Shown: piece by piece, positions 26,010 through 34,484 of the stretch
How positions within the stretch are numbered: position 1 is the stretch's first letter
Layout: each line of letters begins with the position of its first letter
DNA from: Bog-950 sp044225825
Lineage (GTDB): Bacteria > Bacteroidota > Bacteroidia > Chitinophagales > LD1
Direction of reading: 5' to 3'
DNA length: 64,000 nt
NCBI GenBank assembly: GCA_044225825.1
Contig: JBGAIB010000009.1
Location: 62,001-126,000 of the forward strand
Translations under genes and position numbers: made by a program
The notes under the pieces: model-generated
Database searches by the model: none
Seen by the model: only the letters and a program-made list of their open reading frames with translations
Told to the model about the DNA's origin: nothing

Positions 26010-26417
26010 ATGAAATTGCCAACGGATAAGGAAACATTTGAAACCGAACTGGGTACGTATTGGTTTGATGAGGAGGGCATTTTGAATTCCATCTCCAGCC
26101 CGACCCAACGCACCATGCAGAATACCCGGGCTAATTTTGATTTAGTGCAGCGGCTTTCGGCGGGTAACAAGCCCTGCCTGCTGGTGCAGCTCTGTAACTC
26201 ACCGGTGCCCACACGCGAAACCCGGGCCTATGTAAAGAAGCGCCTGCCGGAAACCTACACAGCCATGGCCATGTTGTCCGACTCAGGAGTGGGGGAGTTG
26301 ATCATGAACCTTCTTTTTAAACTGCAGGCACCGCCCATTCCCATGAAAACCTTTAGGGATGAGGAAACGGCAAGAGCGTGGCTGAGAGGGTTTGCTAGAA
26401 AGCGAGGCAATGGGTAG
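26010..26417 (+). CDS. STAS/SpoIIAA-like (DUF7793-type) small protein
   Basis: 135 aa, cytoplasmic. It shows the pattern of a Bacteroidota family of STAS-like folds: an N-terminal strand pair (TELGTYWFDEEGILNSI), a helix with ANFDLVQRLSAGNKPCLLVQLCNS, then RAYVKKRLPETYTAMAMLSDSGVGELIMNLLFKL and the closing IPMKTFRDEETARAWLRGF. Members look like SpoIIAA/SEC14-type domains, and function is mostly unknown. The stop codon abuts the inverted repeat block beginning at 26419. Confidence 0.75.
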   Translation: MKLPTDKETFETELGTYWFDEEGILNSISSPTQRTMQNTRANFDLVQRLSAGNKPCLLVQLCNSPVPTRETRAYVKKRLPETYTAMAMLSDSGVGELIMNLLFKLQAPPIPMKTFRDEETARAWLRGFARKRGNG

Positions 26418-27003
26418 AGGCAGAAAACAGAGATCAGAAATCAGAGAGCAGAAATCAGACAAGGTGAAGAGCACATTCCGGACCTTTACACTTCTTTACA
26501 CTTTTTGAAATTAGAGAGCAGAAAGCAGACAAGGTGAAGAGCGCATTCCGGAACTTTACACTCCTTTACAGTTTTTTGCGTGTGCACAAGTTAGGGAAGT
26601 TTTTATATGAAGGTTTTTTGTGTTAAAACGGAGCAAAAAGCTGGTTCCCGGAATTTGCCTCCTCCCCATTTGTGCACATTTGTGCAAGTGATTTTGAAGT
26701 GCACAAATCGGATAAAATTTAATGTGAGGCCGGAAATGGCCGGTAAAGCAATAAGCGGGGAGAACGTCACAAGGCATCTGGCACCAGCACGGTGCTGCTG
26801 AAGTGCTGGGGGCAGCACGCCGGGGCATAGCAGGATTGCCTGAGGAAAGTGTTTTCGCAGGTATGTCAAAGAGCCAATAGGTACATGTAAAGGTAGTTAT
26901 AAAGGTTCTATTTTTCAAAATTTATTTCTTAAATATTTCAGCAGACAAGAATAAACTGCTCATGCAACTATACTATAGCATAATCAGGAACGCGGGCAAA
27001 GGC
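26418..27003. other. 586-bp intergenic region
   Basis: The left half is the inverted repeat block. The right half (26722-27003) shows no gene, promoter or terminator that I can support; the minus-strand open frames here (to 26918) are rich in Cys, Pro and His and look spurious. Confidence 0.5.
26419..26721 (-). repeat. Dispersed intergenic repeat, copy 2 (inverted relative to copy 1)
   Basis: Read on the minus strand this block starts with TTAAATTTTATCCGATTTG at about 26721 and GTGCACTTCAAAATCA, then TGCACAAAT words. After a unique 90-bp insert (about 26575-26665) it goes on with GTAAAGGAGTGTAAAGTTCC, the CCTTGTCTGCTTTCTG filler, and GTGTAAAGAAGTGTAAAGG with a second filler rich in TCTGATTTCTGCTCTC. 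Order and words match copy 1 at 10600-11085, with two core units instead of six. It touches the stop codon of the upstream gene. Confidence 0.82.
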
Positions 27004-27687
27004 TCAGGGTTTATAGGGCATCGCTTTTTTGCGCAGTCCGTTTTTGAGCACATACATGGGATTGAAGACGCAGACAAAGGCTTTTTCGTACCAGCGGAAA
27101 CCGTTGCGGCCCATGCGGAGGGTACTGAAATGGATGAGTTCGCCAAGCAGTGAACCTGCCAGTGGCGTTACAATTAAATCCTGCATGCTGGGCTGTTCCA
27201 TACCGCCTTCGGCTACATATTCCCAAAGGGTGCTATGTACGATGGAAAAGAGCCCCGATTGCCACCAGGTAGCGCCCTGGCACCGTAAAGCGTTGTAATA
27301 GCAAGCGCCCTGGTACGGATGGCCCAGGTAATTGATATACCAAAGGTCGCCATCAATAACCGGTGGTTTGGTAAAGGTGTTACGGTATTGTTTAAGCACA
27401 AGAGGTGCAGCTGATTTATTCCACTTGCTGGTGTTTTCGGGCAAAGAGACAAGCAATGCGGAAGCCAGGGTGTTTAAGCCGAATACCATACAGGAGCCGC
27501 GAAAAAGTTTGAGGGGGAGTTTGGATCGGTCCATATCCACGGTAACCGGCTCTATCTGCTGTTGCCTTTGCAGCAAAAGCGAATCGCTGTTAAGCAGACA
27601 TGCTTGCCTGCCTAACAGCGATTGATGAAACAACAGCAGCACCGTTGTAATTACAAGGAATGCCAGCTGTGGTTTAGAGTGTACCAC
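27004..27687 (-). CDS. Membrane-associated DUF3943-like protein
   Basis: About 227 aa if translation starts at GTG 27687, which overlaps the end of hppD by 14 bp; the longer open frame to 27849 lies inside hppD and is not needed. A hydrophobic N-terminal segment (LAFLVITTVLLLFHQ) acts as a signal or anchor. Residues about 110-190 contain the DUF3943-like core: YINYLGHPYQGACYYNALR, WQSGLFSIVHSTLWEYVAEGG, PSMQDLIVTPLAGSLLGELIHFST. In other Bacteroidota this domain is found in outer-membrane-related proteins of unknown role. The overlap suggests translation coupled to the homogentisate pathway genes, although no role in that pathway is known. Confidence 0.75.
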   Translation of the reverse strand: MVHSKPQLAFLVITTVLLLFHQSLLGRQACLLNSDSLLLQRQQQIEPVTVDMDRSKLPLKLFRGSCMVFGLNTLASALLVSLPENTSKWNKSAAPLVLKQYRNTFTKPPVIDGDLWYINYLGHPYQGACYYNALRCQGATWWQSGLFSIVHSTLWEYVAEGGMEQPSMQDLIVTPLAGSLLGELIHFSTLRMGRNGFRWYEKAFVCVFNPMYVLKNGLRKKAMPYKP

Positions 27688-28831
27688 GGCGGGCCTGTTC
27701 GGCTTCAATTGATTCGAATAGGGCCTGGAAGTTACCTTTGCCAAATGATTTAGCGCCTTTACGCTGTATAATTTCGAAGAACAGTGTTGGCCGGTCTTCG
27801 ACAGGTTTTGTAAATATTTGCAGCAGGTATCCTTCTTCATCGCGGTCAACCATAATACCCCATTTTTTCAACTCGTTCAAATCTTCTTTTATCACACCAA
27901 CACGATCAAGCACCGTATCGTAATAGGTACCGGGCACATATAAAAATTCCACGCCGCGCTTTTTCATTTCCGAAATGGTGAATACGATATCGTCGGTAGC
28001 TACCGCTATATGCTGGCAGCCGGCACCTTTGTAAAAATCGAGATATTCCTCTACCTGCGATTTCTTTTTACCAATGGCAGGTTCGTTAATGGGGAATTTA
28101 ATATAGCCGTTGCCGTTGGTCATTACCTTGCTCATTAGCGCCGTATATTCGGTGCTGATGTCTTTATCATCAAAAGTTATGAGGTTGGCAAAGCCCATGA
28201 CATCAGCGTAAAAAGTTGCCCATTTGTTCATGCTGCCCAGTTCAACATTCCCCACCATATGGTCGATGTATTTAAGGCCGCAGGTGCCGGGATTATAGCC
28301 GGTATCCAGTTTTACATAGCCGGGCAGAAATACGCCTTTGTAATTTTTGCGTTCCACAAATACGTGCACGGTATCGCCATAGGTATGAATGCCGCTCATT
28401 CGTACTTCGCCGTTTTCGTCCTTAACAACCTTAGGTTCCATATACGGTTTAGCGCCACGTTTGGTGGTTTGTTCAAAGGCATCGAAGGCATCATCCACCC
28501 AAAGGGCGATAGCTTTTACACCATCGCCGTGCAGGCGCAGGTGGTTGGCCATCTCGCTATCGGGGTTAAATGGCGTAGTAAGCACCAGGCGTATTTTGCC
28601 CTGCTGTAGTACATACGAGGTAAAGTTGCGCTGCCCCGTTTCTAAACCGGCATAGGCGAGGTCTTCGAACCCGAAAGCGGTTTTGTAGTAATGTGCAGCC
28701 TGCTTGGCATTGCCTACATACAACTCCACGTGGTCGGTACCGTAGATGGGCAGGAAGTCCTGCGCTTTATCAAATATTTTTTGATCGCTGTAAGCAAAAT
28801 TCTGAACGGCTGTTAAGTCTTTAGTTTCCAT
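27674..28831 (-). CDS. hppD: 4-hydroxyphenylpyruvate dioxygenase
   Basis: 385 aa with two vicinal-oxygen-chelate domains. Iron ligands are visible in YIDHMVGNVE (His near 190), CQHIAVATDDI (His near 273) and LFFEIIQRKGAKSFGKGNF (Glu near 354); the last is also the conserved C-terminal gate region. It converts 4-hydroxyphenylpyruvate to homogentisate in tyrosine degradation. hmgA lies 24 bp upstream on the same strand and makes the next product, so the two form an operon. Cytoplasmic. Confidence 0.97.
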   Translation of the reverse strand: METKDLTAVQNFAYSDQKIFDKAQDFLPIYGTDHVELYVGNAKQAAHYYKTAFGFEDLAYAGLETGQRNFTSYVLQQGKIRLVLTTPFNPDSEMANHLRLHGDGVKAIALWVDDAFDAFEQTTKRGAKPYMEPKVVKDENGEVRMSGIHTYGDTVHVFVERKNYKGVFLPGYVKLDTGYNPGTCGLKYIDHMVGNVELGSMNKWATFYADVMGFANLITFDDKDISTEYTALMSKVMTNGNGYIKFPINEPAIGKKKSQVEEYLDFYKGAGCQHIAVATDDIVFTISEMKKRGVEFLYVPGTYYDTVLDRVGVIKEDLNELKKWGIMVDRDEEGYLLQIFTKPVEDRPTLFFEIIQRKGAKSFGKGNFQALFESIEAEQARRGTL

Positions 28832-28855
28832 TGCTTGATTTTGTTTAAGGTGTTA

Positions 28856-30031
28856 TTAGTTGTTGGCGGGGCTTTTACCCAACCAGGAATGGTAATAATC
28901 TTCTAATTCTATTTTGCAGGCTTCTTCGGTAATTTGTACCGGATTGAAAGGGTCAATCATTACAGCCAGTTCGTTGGTTTCTTTTTTACCGATACTGCGT
29001 TCGATGGCACCCGGATGCGGACCATGCGGTATACCACCGGGATGCAGGGTTATCTGCCCCTTTTGAATATTGTTGCGGCTCATAAAATCGCCATCCACAT
29101 AGTATAATAATTCATCACTGTCTACATTGCTGTGGTGGTAGGGTGCAGGTATAGCTTGCGGGTGGTAATCGTATAAACGGGGCACAAACGAGCAGATAAC
29201 AAAATTGCGGCCCTGAAAGGTTTGATGTATAGGCGGCGGCATATGGATGCGGCCGGTGATGGGTTCAAAGTTAAAGATAGAGAAGGCGTATGGATAGCTG
29301 CAGCCATCCCAACCTACTACATCAAAGGGATGTGTTTCGTACACATAGGGATAGATGAGTCCGCGTTTTTTGATGTTGATTAAAAATTCGCCGGTTTCAT
29401 CATGTGTTTCCAGGTTTTCGGGCAGTCGGAAATCGCGTTCGCAAAAAGGCGAATGCTCCAGATATTGACCATAGTTGTTACGGTAACGTGCAGGTGTTTC
29501 GATGGGGCCGTGCGATTCAACAATCAGCAGCTTATTGTCGGGGGTATCGAAAAACAATTGGTAAACCGTACCACGCGGAATGATGAGGTAATCGCCGTAG
29601 GCAAATTTAAGGTTGCCATACATGGTTTTTAAAACACCGGAGCCTTTATGCACGAACAACATTTCATCGGCATCGGCATTTTTAAAGAAGTACTTATCGG
29701 TGCTTTGTTGCGGGGCAGCTACACCGATGGTCATGTCGGCATTAATAAACAACACTTTGCGGCTTTGCAGATAATCGGCACAAGGTGCCACATTAAAACT
29801 CATATAACTGCGGGCCTGCAGGTTATCGGCAATGGCAACGGTAGGTTTAACGGAATACGGGGTGCCGCGTTCCTTTACTTTCGTTGGCGGATACAGATGG
29901 TAAACCAACGAACTTTGACCTGCGAAGCCTTCGGTACCGAAGAGTTCTTCATGATACAAATCTCCCTTCTCGTTTCGGAAAACAATGTGGCGTTTATCGG
30001 GCACAAGGCCCTTACGTATATACTGCGGCAT
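28856..30031 (-). CDS. hmgA: Homogentisate 1,2-dioxygenase
   Basis: 391 aa of the cupin-type homogentisate dioxygenase family. Motifs include DEMLFVHKGSGVLKTMYG near 128, PYHHSNVDSDELLYYVDGDF near 290 (His and Glu iron ligands) and LHPGGIPHGPHPGA near 330 (third ligand His). It opens the homogentisate ring to maleylacetoacetate. It is the promoter-proximal gene of hmgA-hppD-DUF3943. Fumarylacetoacetase and the isomerase are not in the window. A promoter is proposed at 30055-30086. Confidence 0.96.
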   Translation of the reverse strand: MPQYIRKGLVPDKRHIVFRNEKGDLYHEELFGTEGFAGQSSLVYHLYPPTKVKERGTPYSVKPTVAIADNLQARSYMSFNVAPCADYLQSRKVLFINADMTIGVAAPQQSTDKYFFKNADADEMLFVHKGSGVLKTMYGNLKFAYGDYLIIPRGTVYQLFFDTPDNKLLIVESHGPIETPARYRNNYGQYLEHSPFCERDFRLPENLETHDETGEFLINIKKRGLIYPYVYETHPFDVVGWDGCSYPYAFSIFNFEPITGRIHMPPPIHQTFQGRNFVICSFVPRLYDYHPQAIPAPYHHSNVDSDELLYYVDGDFMSRNNIQKGQITLHPGGIPHGPHPGAIERSIGKKETNELAVMIDPFNPVQITEEACKIELEDYYHSWLGKSPANN

Positions 30032-30054
30032 ATAGATGAAATGTTTAGGTAGGG

Positions 30055-30086
30055 TAAAAGTAGACCGGCCTGCTACCTGCCGCGAA
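30055..30086 (-). promoter_or_regulatory. Possible promoter of the hmgA-hppD operon
   Basis: On the minus strand TTCG at 30086-30083 and TACTTTTA at 30062-30055 lie 24 bp apart start to start, one base off each consensus (TTTG, TAnnTTTG). Transcription would start about 17 bp ahead of the hmgA ATG at 30031. Confidence 0.35.
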
Positions 30087-30249
30087 TGATATTCGTCAGC
30101 ATTTAACCGCTGCTGTATGTGCCTGCATTCATTTGAATTTCACAGGCGAAAGCGCTGTGCCATTGTTGTTTACGCCTTGTAAATCTCACTGGCTGCGTGG
30201 AATGAGGGTAGAAATTTGAGTACGCCCGGCAGCAACCTTTTATAAGTAT

Positions 30250-33200
30250 ATGAGTAATATTACCTACAGCCAGCAGAACCCAGCCTTAGTTTTGTTTGTT
30301 GAAAGGAACCAAAAAACACGAATGAACTTATCTAACTCCACCAGGGTATTATTAGCTGCTCTACTTTCTTTTGTAATAGTGCTTGGGGTGTTGGTGTACC
30401 GTGCCAACCGTAGTTATAAGCAAGCCGTGCAAAATGCCATTGCGGAAGATGAGGAGGTAAACGAGGTCCGGTTATCGCTTGATCTGGCAAACTTTATCCA
30501 TCAACTAAATGCTGCTGCGGCAGCCTACAATCAACAGCCATCGGAAACGAATTGGCTGAATTGCCGTAGGCAGGCTGATAGTGTACAGTACTATTTTATG
30601 GTGTTGGCCCATTCAGGAACTATTTCCAATACCGATTCAACGGTTGTATTGTTTTTAACGGCTGCTAATAAGTGGCGGACGGTGAATAAATACTGGCCTC
30701 AACGATTTGCGCATCCTTTTACAAAGACCGATGCGCATGTTGGCGCAGCAGAAACGCCAACCTATCTGAATGATTCGCTATGGATGTTAACCGCGGCCCT
30801 GGTAACAGAACAGGCTGCCACCATTGAGGATCTGCACAAATTAGAAGCGAAAAATGCCCGGAAGGATTTTAAAATGCTGCTCTTGGTGGCTGCAGTTGCA
30901 CTGGTAGCCTTCCTGATATTTTTGGAAAGGATAAGAGTGTTGTTTAGCCGACGCAATGAGCAAGACCGGGTAAACGAGGAATTGAATCGATTATTAGAGA
31001 ACCGCATTACGGAACGTACCCGTGAATTAGAGGAAGCCAACGAGCAGTTTTCTACTATCAACCAGTTAACCAGCGAGGTGCTTTGGGACTGGAAAATTAA
31101 GGAAGGAAAATTGTGGTGGAATCAGAATTATTATAAGCTACTGGGCTATACCGAGGAAGAAATACCTATGGGCAGTGAACAATGGCAACAGGTAATACAC
31201 CCCGACGATAAATTGCGGGTGCAAAAAAGTTTGGAAGCCGCTTTTGTGTCGGGTGCCAACCGTTGGGAGGATGAATTCAGATGCGTTAAGGCGAATGGCC
31301 AGATATTGCATTTTTTAGACAGGGGGACCATTTTCCGGGATGCGCAGGGTGATGTTATACGAATTGTAGGTGCGATGCTGGATATTACTCCTTTGCGCAA
31401 GGCTTTTGAGACTGCCGATATGGAACGTATACTATCCGATTCGTTGATAGACAGTTTGCCTGGTTTGTTTTGTTTGTATAATAAAGAAAATCAGTTGATA
31501 CGTTGGAATAAAGAGGTGATGCGAGTAGGCGGTTACAGCGTAGAAGAGATAGCGGAAAGTCATCCACTTCAGTTTTTTGATAAGGCGGAAGCAGAAAAGC
31601 TGGAAGCTGCCATGAAATTGGTGATGGAAACGGGTGAAAATGATATGGAAACCGACCTGATAGTGAAGGATGGGACCCGCATTCCTTATTTTTTCAGAGG
31701 AAGGGTGCTGCAAATTGCCGGTGAGCCGTATTTTATAAGTATAGGTATTGATATATCGGCCCGCAAGCAGGCGGAGGAGGCCATGAAGGCTTCGGAGAAA
31801 AAGTACCGGCTGTTGTTTTATAACAGCCCTATGCCCATGCTAATGCTGGACATAAACACGTTTGATATTACCGACGTAAATGAGGCTGCTATTAACCATT
31901 ACGGCTACTCGCGCTATGAATTTTTGCAAATGAATGCCCGCGACCTGCGGCCTAAAGAGGAATTAGAACGCTTTAAGCAGGAAGTGGTTGGGCAAGCATT
32001 GGAAGGCACCACCCATATGGGTAAATGGACGCACCTGAAGAAGAATGGGGAGCGGATTTTAGTTGACATTATAGCCCACGACTTAAAAATAGATGGAGAA
32101 AACCAGCGCCTGATACTGATTAACGATGTTACTGCCAAGGAACGGGCAGAACAAGAATTGCGGACCAGCGAAAAGCGGTTACGTGATACCCTTGATAATA
32201 TGATGGAGGGGGCGCAGATAATAAGTTTCGACTGGCGCTTTTTGTATTTAAACCATGAGGCGGTAAGGCAGAGCCGGACTACGTATGAAGCACTGATCGG
32301 AAAGAATGCCATAGAGCAATATCCGCAGGTAGTAGACACCAGGTTGTACAAACATATGGAGCGCTGTATGTTACTGCGCGAACCTCAAATGTTTGAAGAT
32401 GAGTTTAGCTATGCGGATGGCACTACCTGTTGGTTTGAGTTCCATATGCAACCAATACCGGAGGGCATTTTTATATTGTCGATAGACCGCACGGAAGGTA
32501 AACGGGCGGAGGAACAGGTGAAGCGGGCTGAAAACTTTAACCACGGCGTAATTAATGCAATTAGTGCGCATTTGGCTGTAATAAACAAGGAGGGAGAGAT
32601 TGTTTCGGTAAATGATGCCTGGCGCCGTTTTGGCGAATTGAACGGCGGTGAAATGATCTGGAATGCCGGTGTGGGTGGCAATTACCTAGATGTATTGAGA
32701 AAATCAATAGCGGCGGGGGATTTGGACGCTCCTATAGCACTGGAAGGTATTCTGCGTGTATTGCAGGGGCACGAAAACTTTTTTTACCAGGAATACCCTT
32801 GCCATTCCAACGAAGAGGAACGCTGGTTTGCTATGCGCGTAGTACGTTTTGAGGCAGATGAAACCATGGCGGTGCTTATGCACGAGGACATTACCATGCG
32901 TAAAGTGCATGTGCGCGAAATACAGGAAAGCCATGAAAAGTTAAAACGCCTGACGGATGGTGTGCCGCTGGCCATTTATCAGTTTGAGAAGAAAGATGAG
33001 CAGGATGCAAGTTTTAAATTTATGAGCCGCTATGTTGAGCAGATATTGCCCGGCGTAACAGCGGAGGAAGCGCTCGAGAATGCCTTTAAAGCTTTAAGCC
33101 GGATACACCCGGATGATATGGATGAAGTATTTACTTCGATAGAAGTATCAAGAACAAGCCTTGAACCGTGGCATACCATATTCCGTGTGGTAGATGATGC

Positions 33201-34050
33201 AGGGCAATTTCACTGGATAGAAGGTAACTCGACTCCGGAAGCTATTGAAAACGGTGGGGTGAAATGGTATGGTTATCTGCAGGATGTAACGGCGCGGATA
33301 GAAGCCGAGTTGGCCATAAAGGAGTTAAATGAAAACCTGGAACATAAGGTAGCGCTGCGCACGGCAGAGCTTATGGAAGTGAACAAATCGCTGGAAGATT
33401 TTTCGTATTCTGTTTCGCATGATTTACGCGGGCCGCTTCGTTCTATATTAGGGTTTTTAGATGTGATGCAGCAGGATTACAGCGCTAATCTGGATGAAGA
33501 TTTGCGGACTTTGATAGCCTATGCAGAAAACTCCGGTAAACGTATGAATGCCATTATTGACGACCTGCTGATTTTGGCGAAATACGGTAAGGAGCGATTG
33601 CGGCTTACTACCATTGATACGCAGGAGATGGTAAGTGAGATTTGGGATAGCCTTACCAAAGGCGGCGATATAAAGGCTCAGTTAGTGATACACGAGCTGC
33701 CTGCAGTACGTGCGGATGCCTCGATGCTGCGGCAGGTATTCATTAACCTGTTGGGTAATGCCATTAAATACTCGGCAAAGAAGGCACAGCCGTTAATTGA
33801 GGTTTCGGGAACTTACGAGGATGGGCAGGTAGTGATAACTGTAAAGGATAACGGTGCCGGATTTGATATGAAATATTACGACCGGCTGTTTTTGGCTTTC
33901 CAGCGTTTGCATGGTATAAATGAATTTGACGGCACGGGTGTTGGCCTGGTGTTGGTGAAAAAGATAGTTGAAAAGCACGGTGGCAGAATTTGGGCAGAAG
34001 GTAAGGTGAATGAAGGTGCCCGCTTTAGTTTTACGCTGGATATGGCCTGA
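30250..34050 (+). CDS. Multi-PAS sensor histidine kinase
   Basis: 1266 aa; an internal ATG at 30322 (MNLSNSTRVLLAALL) would give a shorter N-terminus. Two membrane segments (about 33-50 and 208-226) enclose a periplasmic sensor domain of about 155 residues. A coiled coil with the RTRELEE motif follows, then about six PAS/PAC domains between 275 and 1025 (WKIKEGKLWWNQNYYKLLGY, LFCLYNKENQLIRWN, MPMLMLDINTFDITDVNEAA, and others), and a second RTAEL coiled coil. The kinase core has the H-box YSVSHDLRGPLRSI near 1055, N-box INLLGNAIKYSAKK near 1165 and G-boxes KDNGAGFD and GTGVGLVLVKKIVEKHGG. It resembles phytochrome-type kinases without the phytochrome domains. No response regulator is encoded next to it. 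Confidence 0.93.
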   Translation: MSNITYSQQNPALVLFVERNQKTRMNLSNSTRVLLAALLSFVIVLGVLVYRANRSYKQAVQNAIAEDEEVNEVRLSLDLANFIHQLNAAAAAYNQQPSETNWLNCRRQADSVQYYFMVLAHSGTISNTDSTVVLFLTAANKWRTVNKYWPQRFAHPFTKTDAHVGAAETPTYLNDSLWMLTAALVTEQAATIEDLHKLEAKNARKDFKMLLLVAAVALVAFLIFLERIRVLFSRRNEQDRVNEELNRLLENRITERTRELEEANEQFSTINQLTSEVLWDWKIKEGKLWWNQNYYKLLGYTEEEIPMGSEQWQQVIHPDDKLRVQKSLEAAFVSGANRWEDEFRCVKANGQILHFLDRGTIFRDAQGDVIRIVGAMLDITPLRKAFETADMERILSDSLIDSLPGLFCLYNKENQLIRWNKEVMRVGGYSVEEIAESHPLQFFDKAEAEKLEAAMKLVMETGENDMETDLIVKDGTRIPYFFRGRVLQIAGEPYFISIGIDISARKQAEEAMKASEKKYRLLFYNSPMPMLMLDINTFDITDVNEAAINHYGYSRYEFLQMNARDLRPKEELERFKQEVVGQALEGTTHMGKWTHLKKNGERILVDIIAHDLKIDGENQRLILINDVTAKERAEQELRTSEKRLRDTLDNMMEGAQIISFDWRFLYLNHEAVRQSRTTYEALIGKNAIEQYPQVVDTRLYKHMERCMLLREPQMFEDEFSYADGTTCWFEFHMQPIPEGIFILSIDRTEGKRAEEQVKRAENFNHGVINAISAHLAVINKEGEIVSVNDAWRRFGELNGGEMIWNAGVGGNYLDVLRKSIAAGDLDAPIALEGILRVLQGHENFFYQEYPCHSNEEERWFAMRVVRFEADETMAVLMHEDITMRKVHVREIQESHEKLKRLTDGVPLAIYQFEKKDEQDASFKFMSRYVEQILPGVTAEEALENAFKALSRIHPDDMDEVFTSIEVSRTSLEPWHTIFRVVDDAGQFHWIEGNSTPEAIENGGVKWYGYLQDVTARIEAELAIKELNENLEHKVALRTAELMEVNKSLEDFSYSVSHDLRGPLRSILGFLDVMQQDYSANLDEDLRTLIAYAENSGKRMNAIIDDLLILAKYGKERLRLTTIDTQEMVSEIWDSLTKGGDIKAQLVIHELPAVRADASMLRQVFINLLGNAIKYSAKKAQPLIEVSGTYEDGQVVITVKDNGAGFDMKYYDRLFLAFQRLHGINEFDGTGVGLVLVKKIVEKHGGRIWAEGKVNEGARFSFTLDMA

Positions 34051-34063
34051 TTAAACGTACACA

Positions 34064-34420
34064 ATGATATATAGATTGCTGCTGTTGACCGGCACGATCG
34101 TACTGGTAAGCGCTTGTAAGAAAGAAAAGCAGCAACCATTTGTTTGCACTACGGATGTTTCGTATGCCTCGCATGCCAAGATAATTTTGGATGCCCATTG
34201 TGCAATGGCAGGTTGCCATGCAGCGCCATACCCGGCAGGCGGCATTTATTTGTCGGATTATGCAAACGCAAAAGCACAGGTGTTGGGCGATGATTTGATG
34301 TGCTCGATAAAGCAAGAGGTGAATTGCACACCGATGCCGTATCCACTGGGTACCCCTGCCCTTTCAGATTCGCTGATAGCCATACTGGTGTGCTGGCGCA
34401 ATAACGGATGCCCGCCATAG
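34064..34420 (+). CDS. Small lipoprotein with a cytochrome-c-like CX4CH motif
   Basis: 118 aa. The lipoprotein signal is MIYRLLLLTGTIVLVSACKK. The mature part has IILDAHCAMAGCHAAPYPAGG, where CAMAGCH is a CX4CH heme-binding variant, then MPYPLGTPALSDSLIAILVCWRNNG, which matches the distal part (Met-Pro ... Leu-Ser ... Trp-x-x-Gly) of small cytochrome-c-like lipoproteins of Bacteroidota. It could bind heme c by the variant motif, or be a degenerate relative. It begins 13 bp behind the kinase gene, so they may be one transcript. Confidence 0.72.
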   Translation: MIYRLLLLTGTIVLVSACKKEKQQPFVCTTDVSYASHAKIILDAHCAMAGCHAAPYPAGGIYLSDYANAKAQVLGDDLMCSIKQEVNCTPMPYPLGTPALSDSLIAILVCWRNNGCPP

Positions 34421-34484
34421 GGGGTAAGAATTTTGCAAAAGCGGGTGAAAGAGGCAACCCCACTTTCTTTATTTTAGCAGGCAT

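Noticed and set aside
26556..26918. 120-codon minus-strand open frame right of the second repeat copy
   Set aside because: Composition rich in Cys, Pro, His and Thr, overlap with the repeat, and no recognisable domain; looks like chance.
27688..27849. N-terminal extension of the DUF3943 protein into hppD
   Set aside because: The extension lies wholly inside the hppD coding region, lacks family sequence, and would hide the hydrophobic segment that begins after GTG 27687.
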